NCBI RefSeq assembly: GCF_001307105.1
Contig: NZ_LGYN01000012.1
Span: 372,001 to 436,000 of the forward strand
Direction of reading: 5' to 3'
DNA from: Bacillus australimaris
GTDB lineage: Bacteria > Bacillota > Bacilli > Bacillales > Bacillaceae
DNA length: 64,000 bases
How positions within the stretch are numbered: the first letter of the stretch is position 1; each line of letters starts with the position of its first letter. Both the position numbers and the translations under genes were made by a program. The notes beneath the pieces are model-generated. The model had not been told where the DNA came from, made no database searches, and saw only the letters and a program-made list of their open reading frames with translations. Below are positions 8,972 through 19,536 of this stretch, one piece after another.

Positions 8972-9202
8972 TTGACAGATCATCATAATTCTAACCACAC
9001 GGCTCAAACGCTTTTAGACCTTATACAGAAACAGAAAAGTATGAACAGCGAAATGATCAAGGAGCTCGAAACCATTCATCCGTCTCACCCGAAGTATGGT
9101 GATATCCGTTACTTAAAGGTATTGCTCGACAGCAGCAGTACCCATATTTTAAAGGATTTAACGCATCTTAGTAATTTAATGCCAAAGGAAGATGTGCAAT
9201 AA
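8972..9202 (+). CDS. Small acidic/helical protein of unknown function
   Basis: A 76-residue protein starting with TTG at 8972, supported by ribosome site TAGGGGG nine bases upstream, and ending at a strong terminator. It is predicted to be helical (LLDLIQKQKSMNSEMIKELETIHP; YLKVLLDSSSTHILKDLTHL) with no membrane segment or metal motif. By position between yvlA and uvrA it may correspond to B. subtilis yvkN, but this is positional inference. It is transcribed on its own, convergent with uvrA. No function can be given. Confidence 0.75.
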   Translation: MTDHHNSNHTAQTLLDLIQKQKSMNSEMIKELETIHPSHPKYGDIRYLKVLLDSSSTHILKDLTHLSNLMPKEDVQ

Positions 9203-9204
9203 AA

Positions 9205-9236
9205 GAAAAACCCCTCGATAAGAGGGGTTTTTCTTC
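9205..9236. terminator. Bidirectional terminator between the small gene and uvrA
   Basis: AAAACCCCTC and GAGGGGTTTT arms around a six-base loop, with A and T tracts on the two sides. It can end transcription of both converging genes. Confidence 0.92.
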
Positions 9237-9242
9237 TTTTCT

Positions 9243-12119
9243 TTATGAAGAAGTTACACTTTCCGTTTCTTTGACCAATTGTTTCATGCGTTCACGGTCA
9301 CGCTCTAAAACTGGCTTCAAGTATTGTCCTGTATAAGAAGCCTCTTCTTTTGCAATGTGCTCAGGGGTTCCAGAGGCAATGATCGTTCCGCCGCCTGCGC
9401 CGCCCTCTGGTCCGAGATCAACGAGGTAATCAGCAGCCTTGATAATGTCAAGGTTGTGCTCAATGACCAAGACCGTATCCCCGTTTTCAACCAAACGCTG
9501 AAGCACTTTTAATAAACGGGCAATATCATCCACATGCAGACCTGTTGTCGGCTCGTCCAAAATATAAAGAGACCTTCCGTTTGATCGGCGGTGAAGCTCA
9601 GATGCCAATTTCACGCGCTGCGCCTCTCCTCCGGACAATGTCGTTGCAGGCTGTCCAAGTGTAATGTATCCTAATCCAACATCATAAATCGTTTGAAGCT
9701 TCCGCTTAATTTTCGGGATGTTCTCGAAAAATTGGAGTGCGTCCTCCACCGTCATTTCAAGCACATCAGCAATGTTTTTCCCTTTATATGTGACCTCAAG
9801 TGTTTCGCGGTTATAACGTTTCCCATGACACACTTCACACGGTACATACACATCTGGCAAGAAGTGCATTTCAATTTTAATGATTCCATCTCCACGGCAA
9901 GCCTCACAGCGTCCGCCTTTCACGTTAAAGCTGAATCTGCCTTTTTTATAGCCTCGTACCTTTGCTTCATTGGTTTGTGCAAACACGTCCCGCACATCAT
10001 CAAATACACCTGTATACGTGGCAGGGTTGGATCGTGGTGTACGGCCAATTGGTGATTGATCAATATCAATGACCTTATCCAAATGATCCATCCCTTTGAT
10101 TTCCTTGTGCTGTCCTGGCTTCGCCTTCGCTCTGTGCAATTTTTGGGCCAGTGATTTTAATAGAATTTCATTCACAAGCGTACTTTTTCCTGAGCCAGAT
10201 ACACCGGTCACAGCTGTAAAAACGCCGAGCGGAAATTTTGTATTTACGTTTTTCAGGTTGTTTTCTTTTGCCCCTTTGATCTCAATATAGCGGCCGTCAG
10301 GCTTTCTTCTCTCGATCGGGAGCGGAATAAACTTCTCGCCAGATAAATATTGTCCTGTTAAGGATTTTGGATCTTTCATGACTTCTTCCGGCGTTCCAGC
10401 TGAAATCACTTCTCCTCCATGAACTCCTGCCCCAGGTCCAATATCTATTAAATAATCAGCAGCTAGCATCGTATCTTCATCATGCTCCACGACAATGAGT
10501 GTATTGCCGATGTCGCGCATGTTTTTCAATGTTCCAATCAAACGGTCATTATCACGCTGATGCAGACCAATGGATGGTTCATCTAAAATATAAAGAACAC
10601 CTGTCAGCCTTGACCCGATTTGAGTCGCCAGGCGAATCCTCTGCGCCTCTCCACCTGAAAGTGTGCCAGCCGACCGGCTCAATGTTAGGTAATCTAATCC
10701 CACATTATTTAAGAAGGACAAGCGCTCTTTAATTTCACGTAAAATGAGCTGAGCAATCTGCAAATCTTTCTCAGACAACTCGATTTTTTCATAGAAATCA
10801 AGGGCATCAGAGACAGACAAATCGGTGATTTCTCCGATATGCTTACCATTGATGAGAACTGCCAGCGTTTCTTTTTTCAGACGATATCCTTTACATGTCG
10901 GACATGGCTGATTCGCCATATATTTTTCCATTTGCTCACGAATATAATCAGAGCTGGTTTCTTTATAGCGTCGTTCAATATTACGAAGAACACCTTCAAA
11001 CTCAATTTCATTTTCACGTACCTGTCCAAAATCATTTTCGTATTTAAAATAAATCCGCTCAGATCCGCTTCCATATAAAATTTTATCGAATAAATGCGAC
11101 GGTATATCTTTCACAGGAATGTCCATGTCAATGCCATAATGTGTACATACGGTCTCAAGAAGCTGCGGATAGTATTGCGAGCTTTGCGGTTCCCATGGTG
11201 CAATGGCATGCTGTCGTAAAGTTAAATCCTTATTAGGAATGACAAGTTCAGGGTCGACTTCTAGTTTAGAACCGAGCCCATCACAGCTCGGGCAGGCACC
11301 GAAAGGACTATTAAACGAAAACATTCTTGGCTCAAGCTCACCGATAGAGAATCCGCAATGCGGACAAGCATGATGTTCGCTGAATAACAGCTCTTCTTGT
11401 CCGATCACATCAATCATCACCCGGCCTTCACCTAGCCGCAGCGCAGTTTCAAGAGAGTCAGACAGACGAGCAGCCACGCCTTCCTTCACCACAATACGAT
11501 CAATTACCACTTCGATAGAATGCTTCTTGTTCTTTTCAAGCTCGATCTCTTCAGAAAGGTCTTCCATCTCTCCATCGACTCTCACACGGACATAGCCCTG
11601 CTTCCGAATTTGATCAAGTACTTTCACATGTGTTCCTTTGCGACCGGACACAACCGGGGCAAGCACTTGCAATTTCGTTCTTTCTGGATATTCTAAAATA
11701 CGATCTGTCATCTGCTCAATCGTTTGTGACGTAATTTCAATCCCATGTATAGGACAAATCGGTTTTCCAACCCGAGCATACAAGAGACGCAAGTAATCAT
11801 AAATTTCAGTAACAGTTCCAACCGTTGATCTAGGGTTCCGGCTCGTCGTTTTCTGATCAATACTAATCGCCGGAGAAAGACCTTCAATGGCATCTACATC
11901 CGGTTTATCCATTTGACCAAGAAATTGGCGTGCATACGCTGAAAGAGATTCAACGTACCTGCGCTGACCCTCGGCATAAATGGTATCAAAGGCAAGCGAC
12001 GATTTTCCTGAACCAGATAATCCCGTGATGACCACTAACTGGTCACGCGGGATATTTACATCAATATTTTTAAGGTTGTGGGCTCTAGCACCTTTCACCT
12101 CTATTCGTTCCATAGCCAT
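9243..12119 (-). CDS. uvrA: UvrABC excinuclease subunit A
   Basis: UvrA is the damage-sensing ABC ATPase of nucleotide excision repair. The 958-residue protein has both ATPase halves: Walker [10 protein letters not shown] near residue 35 and GVSGSGKST near 645, and signatures [12 protein letters not shown] and [12 protein letters not shown]. It also has zinc-binding cysteine pairs (CPHCG ... [14 protein letters not shown] ... CEVCHG) and the terminal DEPTTGLH motif. The start at 12119 ([16 protein letters not shown]) follows the family. It lies seven bases after uvrB, so the two form an operon under the LexA site upstream of uvrB. Confidence 0.98.
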   Translation of the reverse strand: MAMERIEVKGARAHNLKNIDVNIPRDQLVVITGLSGSGKSSLAFDTIYAEGQRRYVESLSAYARQFLGQMDKPDVDAIEGLSPAISIDQKTTSRNPRSTVGTVTEIYDYLRLLYARVGKPICPIHGIEITSQTIEQMTDRILEYPERTKLQVLAPVVSGRKGTHVKVLDQIRKQGYVRVRVDGEMEDLSEEIELEKNKKHSIEVVIDRIVVKEGVAARLSDSLETALRLGEGRVMIDVIGQEELLFSEHHACPHCGFSIGELEPRMFSFNSPFGACPSCDGLGSKLEVDPELVIPNKDLTLRQHAIAPWEPQSSQYYPQLLETVCTHYGIDMDIPVKDIPSHLFDKILYGSGSERIYFKYENDFGQVRENEIEFEGVLRNIERRYKETSSDYIREQMEKYMANQPCPTCKGYRLKKETLAVLINGKHIGEITDLSVSDALDFYEKIELSEKDLQIAQLILREIKERLSFLNNVGLDYLTLSRSAGTLSGGEAQRIRLATQIGSRLTGVLYILDEPSIGLHQRDNDRLIGTLKNMRDIGNTLIVVEHDEDTMLAADYLIDIGPGAGVHGGEVISAGTPEEVMKDPKSLTGQYLSGEKFIPLPIERRKPDGRYIEIKGAKENNLKNVNTKFPLGVFTAVTGVSGSGKSTLVNEILLKSLAQKLHRAKAKPGQHKEIKGMDHLDKVIDIDQSPIGRTPRSNPATYTGVFDDVRDVFAQTNEAKVRGYKKGRFSFNVKGGRCEACRGDGIIKIEMHFLPDVYVPCEVCHGKRYNRETLEVTYKGKNIADVLEMTVEDALQFFENIPKIKRKLQTIYDVGLGYITLGQPATTLSGGEAQRVKLASELHRRSNGRSLYILDEPTTGLHVDDIARLLKVLQRLVENGDTVLVIEHNLDIIKAADYLVDLGPEGGAGGGTIIASGTPEHIAKEEASYTGQYLKPVLERDRERMKQLVKETESVTSS

Positions 12120-12126
12120 CGGGCAA

Positions 12127-14112
12127 TCATCCTTCCGCTTTTAGCTCTAGCAATAGATCTCTTAATTCTGCTGCTTTTTCAAAATCAAGCGCTTTTGCTG
12201 CGTCTTTCATTTCCATCTCGACCTTTTCGATCACTTTTTCTCGTTCTTTTTTGCTCATTTTCGACAGCTTTGGTGCTGCTTTTGTTTCGTATTCTTCCGT
12301 ATCCTCATGTATCTTTGTTGCCTTAATGACATCTCGAATTTTCTTATGGATGGTTTGCGGAGTGATCCCGAATTTCTCGTTATATGCTTCTTGCTGTTCT
12401 CTTCTACGCTTCGTTTCTTGAATCGCAATGTCCATCGATTTCGTCATATTGTCTGCATACATAATGACTCGGCCTTCTGCATTTCTCGCTGCACGGCCAA
12501 TCGTCTGGATGAGGGATCTTTCAGAGCGCAAAAAGCCTTCCTTATCCGCATCTAAAATTGCCACGAGCGACACTTCTGGAATATCCAGCCCTTCACGAAG
12601 AAGGTTGATTCCAACAAGCACATCATATTTTCCGAGACGTAAATCACGAATAATTTCAATCCGCTCAAGGGTCTTAATTTCTGAATGCAAATAATTCACT
12701 TTGATGCCAATCTCTTTTAAATAATCTGTGAGATCCTCAGACATTTTCTTCGTCAACGTAGTCACAAGCACACGCTCATTTTTCTCAACTCGTGCATGAA
12801 TTTCTCCAATTAAATCATCAATTTGCCCTTCAATTGGACGGACTTCAATGATTGGATCAAGTAAACCTGTTGGACGGATAATTTGTTCCACAACCTCTGG
12901 CGTTTTCTCAAGCTCGTATGGACCAGGCGTTGCAGATACATGCACAATATGGTTGATATGCTTTTCAAACTCATCAAAGGTGAGCGGTCTGTTATCAAGA
13001 GCGGATGGCAGACGGAATCCGTGATCAACCAACACTTGCTTTCTCGCTTGGTCCCCATTGTACATAGCGCGGACTTGAGGAATCGTTACGTGCGACTCAT
13101 CAACAACGATCATAAAATCATCTGGGAAATAATCAAGCAGTGTGTAAGGTGTTGAACCAGGAGGACGCAAAGTCAGATGTCTTGAATAGTTCTCGATTCC
13201 TGAACAAAAACCCATCTCTCTCATCATCTCAAGATCGTATCTTGTCCGCTGCTCAAGGCGCTGTGCTTCAAGCAGTTTTCCGTTTTCACGAAGCTTCTCG
13301 AGCTGCTCTTCAAGCTCTTGCTCAATATTGATAATTGCTTTTTCCATCTTTTCTTCTCTTGTGACGAAGTGAGATGCTGGGAAAATAGCCACATGATCAC
13401 GATCACCAAGTATTTCTCCAGTCAGTGCATCCACTTCACGTATACGTTCAATTTCATCACCGAAAAACTCCACTCTGATACAATGCTCATCTCGTGAAGC
13501 AGGAAAAATCTCAACGACGTCTCCTCGGACTCGGAAGGTTCCGCGCTGAAAATCTATATCATTACGAGAATACTGAATATCCACCAGCTTACGAAGAAGC
13601 TGATTGCGTTCAATCTCCATTTCAGTACGTAAAGACAGAACAAGCTCTCGGTATTCCTCTGGCGAACCTAAGCCATAAATACAGGACACACTGGCAATGA
13701 TAATGACATCTCTTCTCTCAAATAACGAGGATGTAGCGGAGTGCCGCAGCTTATCAATCTCATCATTGATGCTGGCATCCTTCTCAATAAATGTATCAGT
13801 CTGAGGCACATATGCCTCCGGCTGGTAATAATCATAGTAACTCACAAAATATTCAACAGCATTATTCGGAAAGAATTCCTTGAATTCGCTGTACAGCTGA
13901 CCGGCAAGTGTCTTATTATGCGCAATGACAAGTGTCGGTTTATTCACTTCTTTGATCAGGTTGGATACAGTAAAGGTCTTTCCCGTACCTGTAGCACCTA
14001 ACAGCGTTTGATGCTGTTTCCCCTGATGGATCCCCTCAACAAGCTTTTCAATCGCCTTTGGCTGATCTCCTTGGGGCTGATAGTTAGAAACTAATTCAAA
14101 GCGGTCACTCAC
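12127..14112 (-). CDS. uvrB: UvrABC excinuclease subunit B
   Basis: UvrB is the helicase-like damage-verification subunit that receives DNA from UvrA and recruits UvrC. At 661 residues it has normal length. Visible motifs are Walker [11 protein letters not shown] near residue 40, the beta-hairpin [15 protein letters not shown], the VVDESH box, the C-terminal helicase motifs (QTIGRAARN) and the UvrC-interacting UVR domain at the end ([21 protein letters not shown]). The start is GTG at 14112, seven bases after GGAGG. A LexA operator is at 14180-14193. Confidence 0.98.
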   Translation of the reverse strand: MSDRFELVSNYQPQGDQPKAIEKLVEGIHQGKQHQTLLGATGTGKTFTVSNLIKEVNKPTLVIAHNKTLAGQLYSEFKEFFPNNAVEYFVSYYDYYQPEAYVPQTDTFIEKDASINDEIDKLRHSATSSLFERRDVIIIASVSCIYGLGSPEEYRELVLSLRTEMEIERNQLLRKLVDIQYSRNDIDFQRGTFRVRGDVVEIFPASRDEHCIRVEFFGDEIERIREVDALTGEILGDRDHVAIFPASHFVTREEKMEKAIINIEQELEEQLEKLRENGKLLEAQRLEQRTRYDLEMMREMGFCSGIENYSRHLTLRPPGSTPYTLLDYFPDDFMIVVDESHVTIPQVRAMYNGDQARKQVLVDHGFRLPSALDNRPLTFDEFEKHINHIVHVSATPGPYELEKTPEVVEQIIRPTGLLDPIIEVRPIEGQIDDLIGEIHARVEKNERVLVTTLTKKMSEDLTDYLKEIGIKVNYLHSEIKTLERIEIIRDLRLGKYDVLVGINLLREGLDIPEVSLVAILDADKEGFLRSERSLIQTIGRAARNAEGRVIMYADNMTKSMDIAIQETKRRREQQEAYNEKFGITPQTIHKKIRDVIKATKIHEDTEEYETKAAPKLSKMSKKEREKVIEKVEMEMKDAAKALDFEKAAELRDLLLELKAEG

Positions 14113-14179
14113 ATCAAAGCCTCCGTTTCGTTACGAAATCTATCTAATGAATATATTATCATAAAAGGACACAAAAATA

Positions 14180-14193
14180 CGAACTAAAGTTCG
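14180..14193. promoter_or_regulatory. LexA (SOS) box of uvrBA
   Basis: CGAAC-TAAA-GTTCG is a perfect match to the Bacillus LexA/DinR consensus CGAACN4GTTCG. It lies about 70 bases upstream of the uvrB start, next to a -10-like GATAAT on the minus strand, as expected for an SOS-repressed promoter. Confidence 0.92.
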
Positions 14194-14404
14194 GGCTTAT
14201 GCTTGATTTTTATTTCCAATACAGTCATACCCTCTCTCCCAAGGCAAATAACCCTCTTAAAAAAACCTTCCTTTCAGTATGGAACATTTTGGAGTGAGAT
14301 ATTCGATGAGCAGAAAAAGAGCACAAAAAGAAAGCTGCACTCACTAAAAATTGTAAGCACAGCTCTTGTTTAAAAATACCATCATGCTCTTGATGACGAT
14401 GACA

Positions 14405-14650
14405 TCAATGATGTTTTTCAGCTTTTTCTCTTTTTTCGATTTCTTTCTTAGCCATAAACAATGCCCCTGCTACTAAAGAAATAATATCTAATCCCACAAT
14501 AAAGTAGGTTTCTGTATAGCCCTTCATGTACGAAGCAAATAAAAGCGCTGCTGTTAATGCAATGCCGACGTAATGATTATAAGTAACCTTTGAAAATAAA
14601 ATAACGAGCAGGAAAGGAAAAACTAGTGCAAATATGGCTTTTGTAATCAC
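14405..14650 (-). CDS. csbA: CsbA small membrane protein
   Basis: This 81-residue protein is strongly hydrophobic with three likely membrane segments and closely resembles B. subtilis CsbA (FPFLLVILFSKVTYNHYVGIALTAAL; YFIVGLDIISLVAGALFMAKK). In B. subtilis csbA is a SigB-controlled stationary-phase gene next to uvrB; its function is unknown. The tail is longer and charged (KEIEKREKAEKHH). A SigA-type promoter is visible at 14684-14712; a SigB promoter could not be found. The 292 bases between csbA and uvrB hold the LexA box, the uvrB promoter region and a weak hairpin near 14321-14370. Confidence 0.92.
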   Translation of the reverse strand: MITKAIFALVFPFLLVILFSKVTYNHYVGIALTAALLFASYMKGYTETYFIVGLDIISLVAGALFMAKKEIEKREKAEKHH

Positions 14651-14683
14651 AAAAACCCTCCCTCATCATGGTCTACTCCCTTG

Positions 14684-14712
14684 ATTATAGTAAAGATTGG
14701 CATATTGAACAA
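14684..14712 (-). promoter_or_regulatory. SigA-type promoter of csbA
   Basis: Minus strand TTGTTC (14712-14707), 17-base spacer, TATAAT (14689-14684), about 35 bases before the csbA start. Confidence 0.65.
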
Positions 14713-14822
14713 TTCACAGTTTTCAATTTCACCTATTTTTCTTTTGGTTCGGAGACTTTTGTTATAGAAATAGAAGGAAATTAGTGAGATTGTCCCCTTT
14801 ATAAAGATAGGTCTTTACGTCT

Positions 14823-14852
14823 TTGACAATAACATCCAATAAATCCTATGAT
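14823..14852 (+). promoter_or_regulatory. SigA-type promoter of yvkC
   Basis: TTGACA (14823-14828), an 18-base spacer and TATGAT (14847-14852) form a good vegetative promoter. The operator-like palindrome 14855-14880 starts three bases after the -10, covering the expected transcription start. Confidence 0.75.
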
Positions 14853-14854
14853 TA

Positions 14855-14880
14855 AAAATGATAGTGCGCACTATCATTTT
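14855..14880. promoter_or_regulatory. Perfect 26-bp palindrome, candidate YvkB (TetR) operator
   Basis: Thirteen bases AAAATGATAGTGC are followed with no spacer by their exact reverse complement. The position over the transcription start of yvkC and the presence of a TetR-family gene two kilobases downstream make it the likely operator. No second copy was seen in front of yvkB or yvkA. Confidence 0.75.
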
Positions 14881-14933
14881 AAAAAATAGAGAGACATACA
14901 AACCATTGGCTATTTGGATAAGGGGGCATTCCC

Positions 14934-17465
14934 ATGTATTCAGTTTTATTTCATGCGGCTGAAGAATCCGCAGCACTCGCAGGGGCAAAAGGCCTAAATT
15001 TAATCAAATTAAACAATCACGGCCTTCCAGTCCCAGATGGATTTATTATCAAAACCAACAGCTTTGCAAGCTTTCTTTCATATCACAATCTGCAGCCATC
15101 AGAACAAAACCTTGAACAACAAATCAAAGAAGCATCGTTTCCTTCACAAATGGAAGCAGAGCTGCTTTCGTCCTTTCAATCATTGCGGAAGACTTATCCC
15201 TCAGTTGCAGTCCGATCCTCTGCTGTTGCTGAAGATCTCGAAGGCGCCTCATTTGCAGGACAGTACGAGACCTATTTAAATATCAATTCAAATGAAGAAT
15301 TTTTACTAGCTGTCAAAGAATGCTGGTCTTCTTATTTTGCAGCGAGAGTCGCACAATATAAAGAAGAGATGGCTGAAAACGAGGAAGACATGCCGCTTAT
15401 GGCTGTTGTCGTTCAAGGATTGGTCCATTCTGACGTCTCCGGTGTCATCTTTAGTGAGAATCCCATATCGGGAAAAACAAATGAAATTATGCTGACAGCA
15501 AGCTACGGACTAGGAGAAGCAATCGTCTCCGGTCTTGTGACACCTGACACATTTATTGTAGATAAGGAAAACTTTTTGATTGAAAAATCACTTGGGACGA
15601 AAGAGCTGCAAATTGTTCCTGACCATGAGGGTGTCATCGAACAGCCAGTAGCAGAAAAAATGGCTGATCAATTTTGCTTGAGCGATGATCAATTGGTAGA
15701 AATTACACAAATCACAAAACAAGTAGAGGCACTTTACGGACATGGAGTCGATATCGAATTTGGTATAGCAAATGGATCGTTTTATTTACTTCAAGCAAGA
15801 CCGATTACCACAGCTCTCTCAAAATCAGCAAATGAAACAGCAGGTGCTTCTTTTCTCATGCAGCCAGAAGAGCTGCAAGATTTCTGGATTTCAATGGACG
15901 ACCATATGCCTGGTCCAACGAGCCCTCTTTTTTCAAGCCTGATCATCCCAGCATTAAAAAACGGGCTAAAGAAAAATGGAGAAAAATATCAAGTACCTGA
16001 CATGAACATCAAAGATATTAAGCTTTACAGAGGCCACCTATACTCGGCACCGGAAATGTCTCAAGCGGGAGAGACAGATGCACCCGTTTTTAATGAAAGT
16101 ATGTTTGAGTTATTTCCGCATCTAAGTGAACGGATGTATAAGATTCTAGAAGAAAACTTCTTTCCATTTTACGAAAAACTCGATCGCCAAATGAATGAGC
16201 CTATGACCATTGAAAAAGCAATCGAAGGCTTTGAAGAATTAAAGGCTTTTTATATACAAGCATATGATGATCATTTTGATATCCTCATGCCACAAGTCAT
16301 TCTATCATCCATAATCGAAGACATGCTTGTGACGTATACCGGTGATCAAACACAAGTCGTCTTGCTGCACGAAATGATGATAGGCGTGATGAACAAATCT
16401 CTTGAAACAGATAAGATGCTATCGGATATAGCAAAGGAAGTCCTTCAAGATCCAGAACTTCATCAAGCATTTATTCAGCATGAAAAGAACCCAGAGCTGT
16501 TGTATGCACTCAATCACTCGAAAAAAGGAAAACACTTCATTTCGAAATTAGAGGAATTTCTCCAAGTTTACGGCTGGCGATCTGTTAAAAGTCATGACTT
16601 TACGGAAGAAACATGGATAGAGAACCCTGAGTATATATTAGATATCATTAGAAATAACATTCAGTCCCAATGTGATTTTGATGAAGAATTTGCAAAAGCA
16701 GTTATCAAAAGACAAGAGACGTATAAAAATTTTATGAGTCAAGTGAAGGATGAGTCGTTTAAAACAAAATTTGAGACGCTGTATCAATTTGCCGTTCAAG
16801 CAGCGAACATCCGAGATGACCACCACTTCTACATTGATGCCATGTTAGATGCTAAAGCCCGGGTATATCTATTAAAAATTGGTGAACTTCTTACACAAAA
16901 AGGAGCCATTCTTCATCAAGATGATATATGGAATCTCTATGCTGAAGAGGTACACCAAGCGCTCACAACGTCTACTTCATTCGAATCGGTTGTCCAGCAA
17001 AGAAAAATAGAAATGAAAGAAAATGAAGACATTCAACTCCCAGCTTACACCGGCACACCAACTGAAGCTGAATTGCAGCAAGTGGAAAGAATGCTTGGTT
17101 CGTTAAGAGAAAATGAAAACAACACACACGATGTGATCCATGGAATCGGCGCATCCAGCGGTATTGTTTCTGGAAGAGTAAAAGTCATTACATGCGCTGA
17201 AGAATTCTCACAATTTCAAAAGGATGATATTTTAGTTTGCAAATCGACTACCCCCTTATGGACGAGCTTATTTAGAGATGCAAAAGCAGTCATCACAGAT
17301 GCTGGAGGCATTTTGTCTCATTCAGCTATTATCGCTAGAGAGTATATGATGCCAGCTGTCCTAGGGACTAGAAGAGCGACTGAAACACTTCAATCCGGTG
17401 ACCTTGTGACAGTAGATGGCAGCAATGGACGCGTTCAGATATTAAAGCAGCATTCACGTTCATAA
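14934..17465 (+). CDS. yvkC: PEP-synthase-like phosphotransferase (rifampin phosphotransferase-like)
   Basis: The 843-residue protein has a pyruvate-phosphate-dikinase-type ATP-grasp domain at the N-terminus (GAKGLNLIKLNNHGLPVPDG; VRSSAVAEDLEGASFAGQ), a long middle domain and a C-terminal swivelling phosphohistidine domain with His796 in DAGGILSHSAIIARE. This three-part order is shared with PEP synthases and with rifampin phosphotransferases. The typical C-terminal PEP/pyruvate TIM barrel is absent, which favours the antibiotic-kinase-like group. It matches B. subtilis YvkC by position. The ATG at 14934 has ribosome site AAGGGGG. The substrate is not proven. It is followed by its own TetR and MFS genes. 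Confidence 0.88.
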   Translation: MYSVLFHAAEESAALAGAKGLNLIKLNNHGLPVPDGFIIKTNSFASFLSYHNLQPSEQNLEQQIKEASFPSQMEAELLSSFQSLRKTYPSVAVRSSAVAEDLEGASFAGQYETYLNINSNEEFLLAVKECWSSYFAARVAQYKEEMAENEEDMPLMAVVVQGLVHSDVSGVIFSENPISGKTNEIMLTASYGLGEAIVSGLVTPDTFIVDKENFLIEKSLGTKELQIVPDHEGVIEQPVAEKMADQFCLSDDQLVEITQITKQVEALYGHGVDIEFGIANGSFYLLQARPITTALSKSANETAGASFLMQPEELQDFWISMDDHMPGPTSPLFSSLIIPALKNGLKKNGEKYQVPDMNIKDIKLYRGHLYSAPEMSQAGETDAPVFNESMFELFPHLSERMYKILEENFFPFYEKLDRQMNEPMTIEKAIEGFEELKAFYIQAYDDHFDILMPQVILSSIIEDMLVTYTGDQTQVVLLHEMMIGVMNKSLETDKMLSDIAKEVLQDPELHQAFIQHEKNPELLYALNHSKKGKHFISKLEEFLQVYGWRSVKSHDFTEETWIENPEYILDIIRNNIQSQCDFDEEFAKAVIKRQETYKNFMSQVKDESFKTKFETLYQFAVQAANIRDDHHFYIDAMLDAKARVYLLKIGELLTQKGAILHQDDIWNLYAEEVHQALTTSTSFESVVQQRKIEMKENEDIQLPAYTGTPTEAELQQVERMLGSLRENENNTHDVIHGIGASSGIVSGRVKVITCAEEFSQFQKDDILVCKSTTPLWTSLFRDAKAVITDAGGILSHSAIIAREYMMPAVLGTRRATETLQSGDLVTVDGSNGRVQILKQHSRS

Positions 17466-17545
17466 ACTTATCATATTGGCGGTCATAGATTTTATCGGTA
17501 TACTTACTTTGTTGCAAACACATTCATAACCTGAGGTGAGTATGC

Positions 17546-18118
17546 TTGTTAAAATCTACAAATCAACGAATCATTCGCGCAACAATGGATTTATTAACTG
17601 AAAAGGGCTATCAAAAAACAACAACCAAAGAAATAGCGACAAAAGCGAATGTGAGTGAAGCAACTATTTTCCGCAACTTTAAAAACAAACGCGGCGTCAT
17701 TGCTGCCATTATGAAGATGAAATCATTACCGACAAAAACCCTAGAAGCAGAATTTAAAGGCGATCTATACACCGATTTAAAGTTTCTCGGTACCTATTTC
17801 CTTGAAAATTTGACTTCCAAAAAAGAATTTATTTATATCAGCATGCGAGAACCGGATATGTTTAAGGATTTAACGAATCATGAAAAGATATATCCTCAAG
17901 AACTGAGAGAAATGCTGATACAATATTTCAAAAAGATGGGTGCTCAGCATCATGTATTAAAAGGAAAAGAAGACATTTATGCAGACATCTTCATTAGTAC
18001 GTATTACGGATTTTTCATTCAGCAGCTAGAGCAAGATTTCCAACTCGTGCTCACACAAAAAGAAGATTTTATTGAGACATGCACACACATTTTCATGAGA
18101 GGAATTTCTCCCGCTTAA
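17546..18118 (+). CDS. yvkB: TetR-family transcriptional regulator
   Basis: A 190-residue TetR regulator. The N-terminal helix-turn-helix is clear (IIRATMDLLTEKGYQKTTTKEIATKANVSEATIFRNFKNK), followed by a ligand-binding helical domain. TTG at 17546 is chosen because GAGGTGA lies seven bases upstream. It lies 80 bases after yvkC and 40 bases before yvkA on the same strand, as in B. subtilis, so it probably represses the yvkC-yvkB-yvkA group through the palindrome at 14855-14880. The inducer is unknown. Confidence 0.92.
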   Translation: MLKSTNQRIIRATMDLLTEKGYQKTTTKEIATKANVSEATIFRNFKNKRGVIAAIMKMKSLPTKTLEAEFKGDLYTDLKFLGTYFLENLTSKKEFIYISMREPDMFKDLTNHEKIYPQELREMLIQYFKKMGAQHHVLKGKEDIYADIFISTYYGFFIQQLEQDFQLVLTQKEDFIETCTHIFMRGISPA

Positions 18119-18158
18119 AGGGTGAAATTCTTCTTTTTTACAAAAGGTGGTATAAACA

Positions 18159-19493
18159 TTGAAGTTAAACAAAGAGAGCCTCATCATCTATTCTTTGTTG
18201 CTTGGGGCTATACTAGTTCCAGTCAACTCAACGATGATCGCAGTTGCTCTATCGTCCATATCAACTTATTATCATCAGTCCCTTTCAAACATCACTTGGG
18301 TTGTCACGATTTACCTTATTGTCATGGCTGTCACTCAGCCTATCGCTGGTAAGTTAGGAGATATATACGGACACCGGCGAATGTATTTAATTGGTGTGAT
18401 GCTTTTTTTAGTTGGTTCGATTGGATGTGCTTTAGCACCTAATCTAGCTTTTCTCATCACCTTTCGTTCCATTCAAGCAGCTGGTGGTGCTATTTTAACA
18501 CCAAATAGTATCGCATTGATTCGTGCAACAGTATCCTCTGAAAAACTATCTAAAGCAATGGGGTACTTTGGATTTGGAGCCGGTATAGGTGCCGCACTTG
18601 GACCTTTTATAGGTTCAATTCTCATTCAGAGTTTTGATTGGCACTCTATATTCTTAGTTAATATCCCATTCTTGTTCCTTACACTTGTGACCGGCGTATT
18701 CCTCATTCCAAAAATAAAGCATACACGCTTACAAGCAAGTGTCGACATCATGGGTTCATTGTACTTAACCGTCGGGATTGCCACACTCATTTTATGCACC
18801 AAAAGCCAATTACTAAATGAATACTTGATCTATGGCATTCTAGCATTGATTGTGATTCCTTTATTTTTTAAACATGTACGGAAAGTAAAAAATCCAATCA
18901 TCGATCTATCCCTATTTAAAAACAGTTCATTTACAAATGCGAATTTGTCGATCATGCTAAGTAATTTTGTGATGTATGCCATCCTTTTGATTATGCCGCT
19001 GTTTATGGAACAACGACTTGCACTTTCTCATACACAAAGCGGTATTATTCTATCGATATTTTCACTTTGCATGTCAATTAGCGGTTTATTAGGGGCAAGA
19101 CTTCATCCAAAAAAAGGCGCGAAAAAAATGATTCGCTTTTCATTTCTCTGCCTCACTTTATCAGGCATCATGTTAATTACACTGAATCAGTACCCCACCT
19201 TACCACTGCTTATCGTGACACTAGTCGCAGGTGGAATTTCATCAGGAATTGGTATGACCAGTATGCAGATGGCTTCTTTAACCTCTGTTGATCAAAGCTT
19301 ATCTGGTTCAGCATCTGGTATTTTCTCTACCTTTCGATATTTTGGCAGCATCATTTCATCTACATTAATTGGGATCATGAGTGGTTTTCAATCTTTATTT
19401 ATTGTATTAATGGGCGCAGGTATCCTTGGTTTCTTTTTATCTCAACGCGTAAAAACAAAATCAACCTCTCCATCATCTGAACATTCCGCCTAG
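18159..19493 (+). CDS. yvkA: MFS drug-efflux-type transporter
   Basis: A 444-residue major facilitator protein with about 12-14 membrane segments. Motif A is visible (GKLGDIYGHRRMYLIG, near residues 64-79), as is the antiporter motif C region (GFGAGIGAALGPFIGS). It belongs to the DHA-type multidrug exporters and matches YvkA of B. subtilis in position. The start TTG at 18159 follows AAAGGTGG by nine bases. With yvkB and yvkC it forms a small regulator/efflux/modifying-enzyme cassette. The substrate is unknown. Confidence 0.9.
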   Translation: MKLNKESLIIYSLLLGAILVPVNSTMIAVALSSISTYYHQSLSNITWVVTIYLIVMAVTQPIAGKLGDIYGHRRMYLIGVMLFLVGSIGCALAPNLAFLITFRSIQAAGGAILTPNSIALIRATVSSEKLSKAMGYFGFGAGIGAALGPFIGSILIQSFDWHSIFLVNIPFLFLTLVTGVFLIPKIKHTRLQASVDIMGSLYLTVGIATLILCTKSQLLNEYLIYGILALIVIPLFFKHVRKVKNPIIDLSLFKNSSFTNANLSIMLSNFVMYAILLIMPLFMEQRLALSHTQSGIILSIFSLCMSISGLLGARLHPKKGAKKMIRFSFLCLTLSGIMLITLNQYPTLPLLIVTLVAGGISSGIGMTSMQMASLTSVDQSLSGSASGIFSTFRYFGSIISSTLIGIMSGFQSLFIVLMGAGILGFFLSQRVKTKSTSPSSEHSA

Positions 19494-19495
19494 TG

Positions 19496-19536
19496 ACTCC
19501 CTTCGCTCTATCTATTTTTAGAGCAGGGGAGTTTTC
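19496..19536 (+). terminator. Terminator after yvkA
   Basis: Nested arms ACTCCC/GGGAGT and GCTCT/AGAGC with an intervening loop, followed by TTTT, directly after the yvkA stop. The remaining bases up to 19769 show no further clear feature. Confidence 0.7.

Noticed and set aside
12078-14001. Plus-strand open frames across uvrA and uvrB (60-90 residues)
   Set aside because: They are shadows of the coding frames on the other strand, with no ribosome sites and no recognisable protein features.
14321-14370. Hairpin AAGAGC ... GCTCTT downstream of csbA as a terminator
   Set aside because: The arms are short and far apart with poor intervening pairing, and no clear T run follows on the csbA strand.
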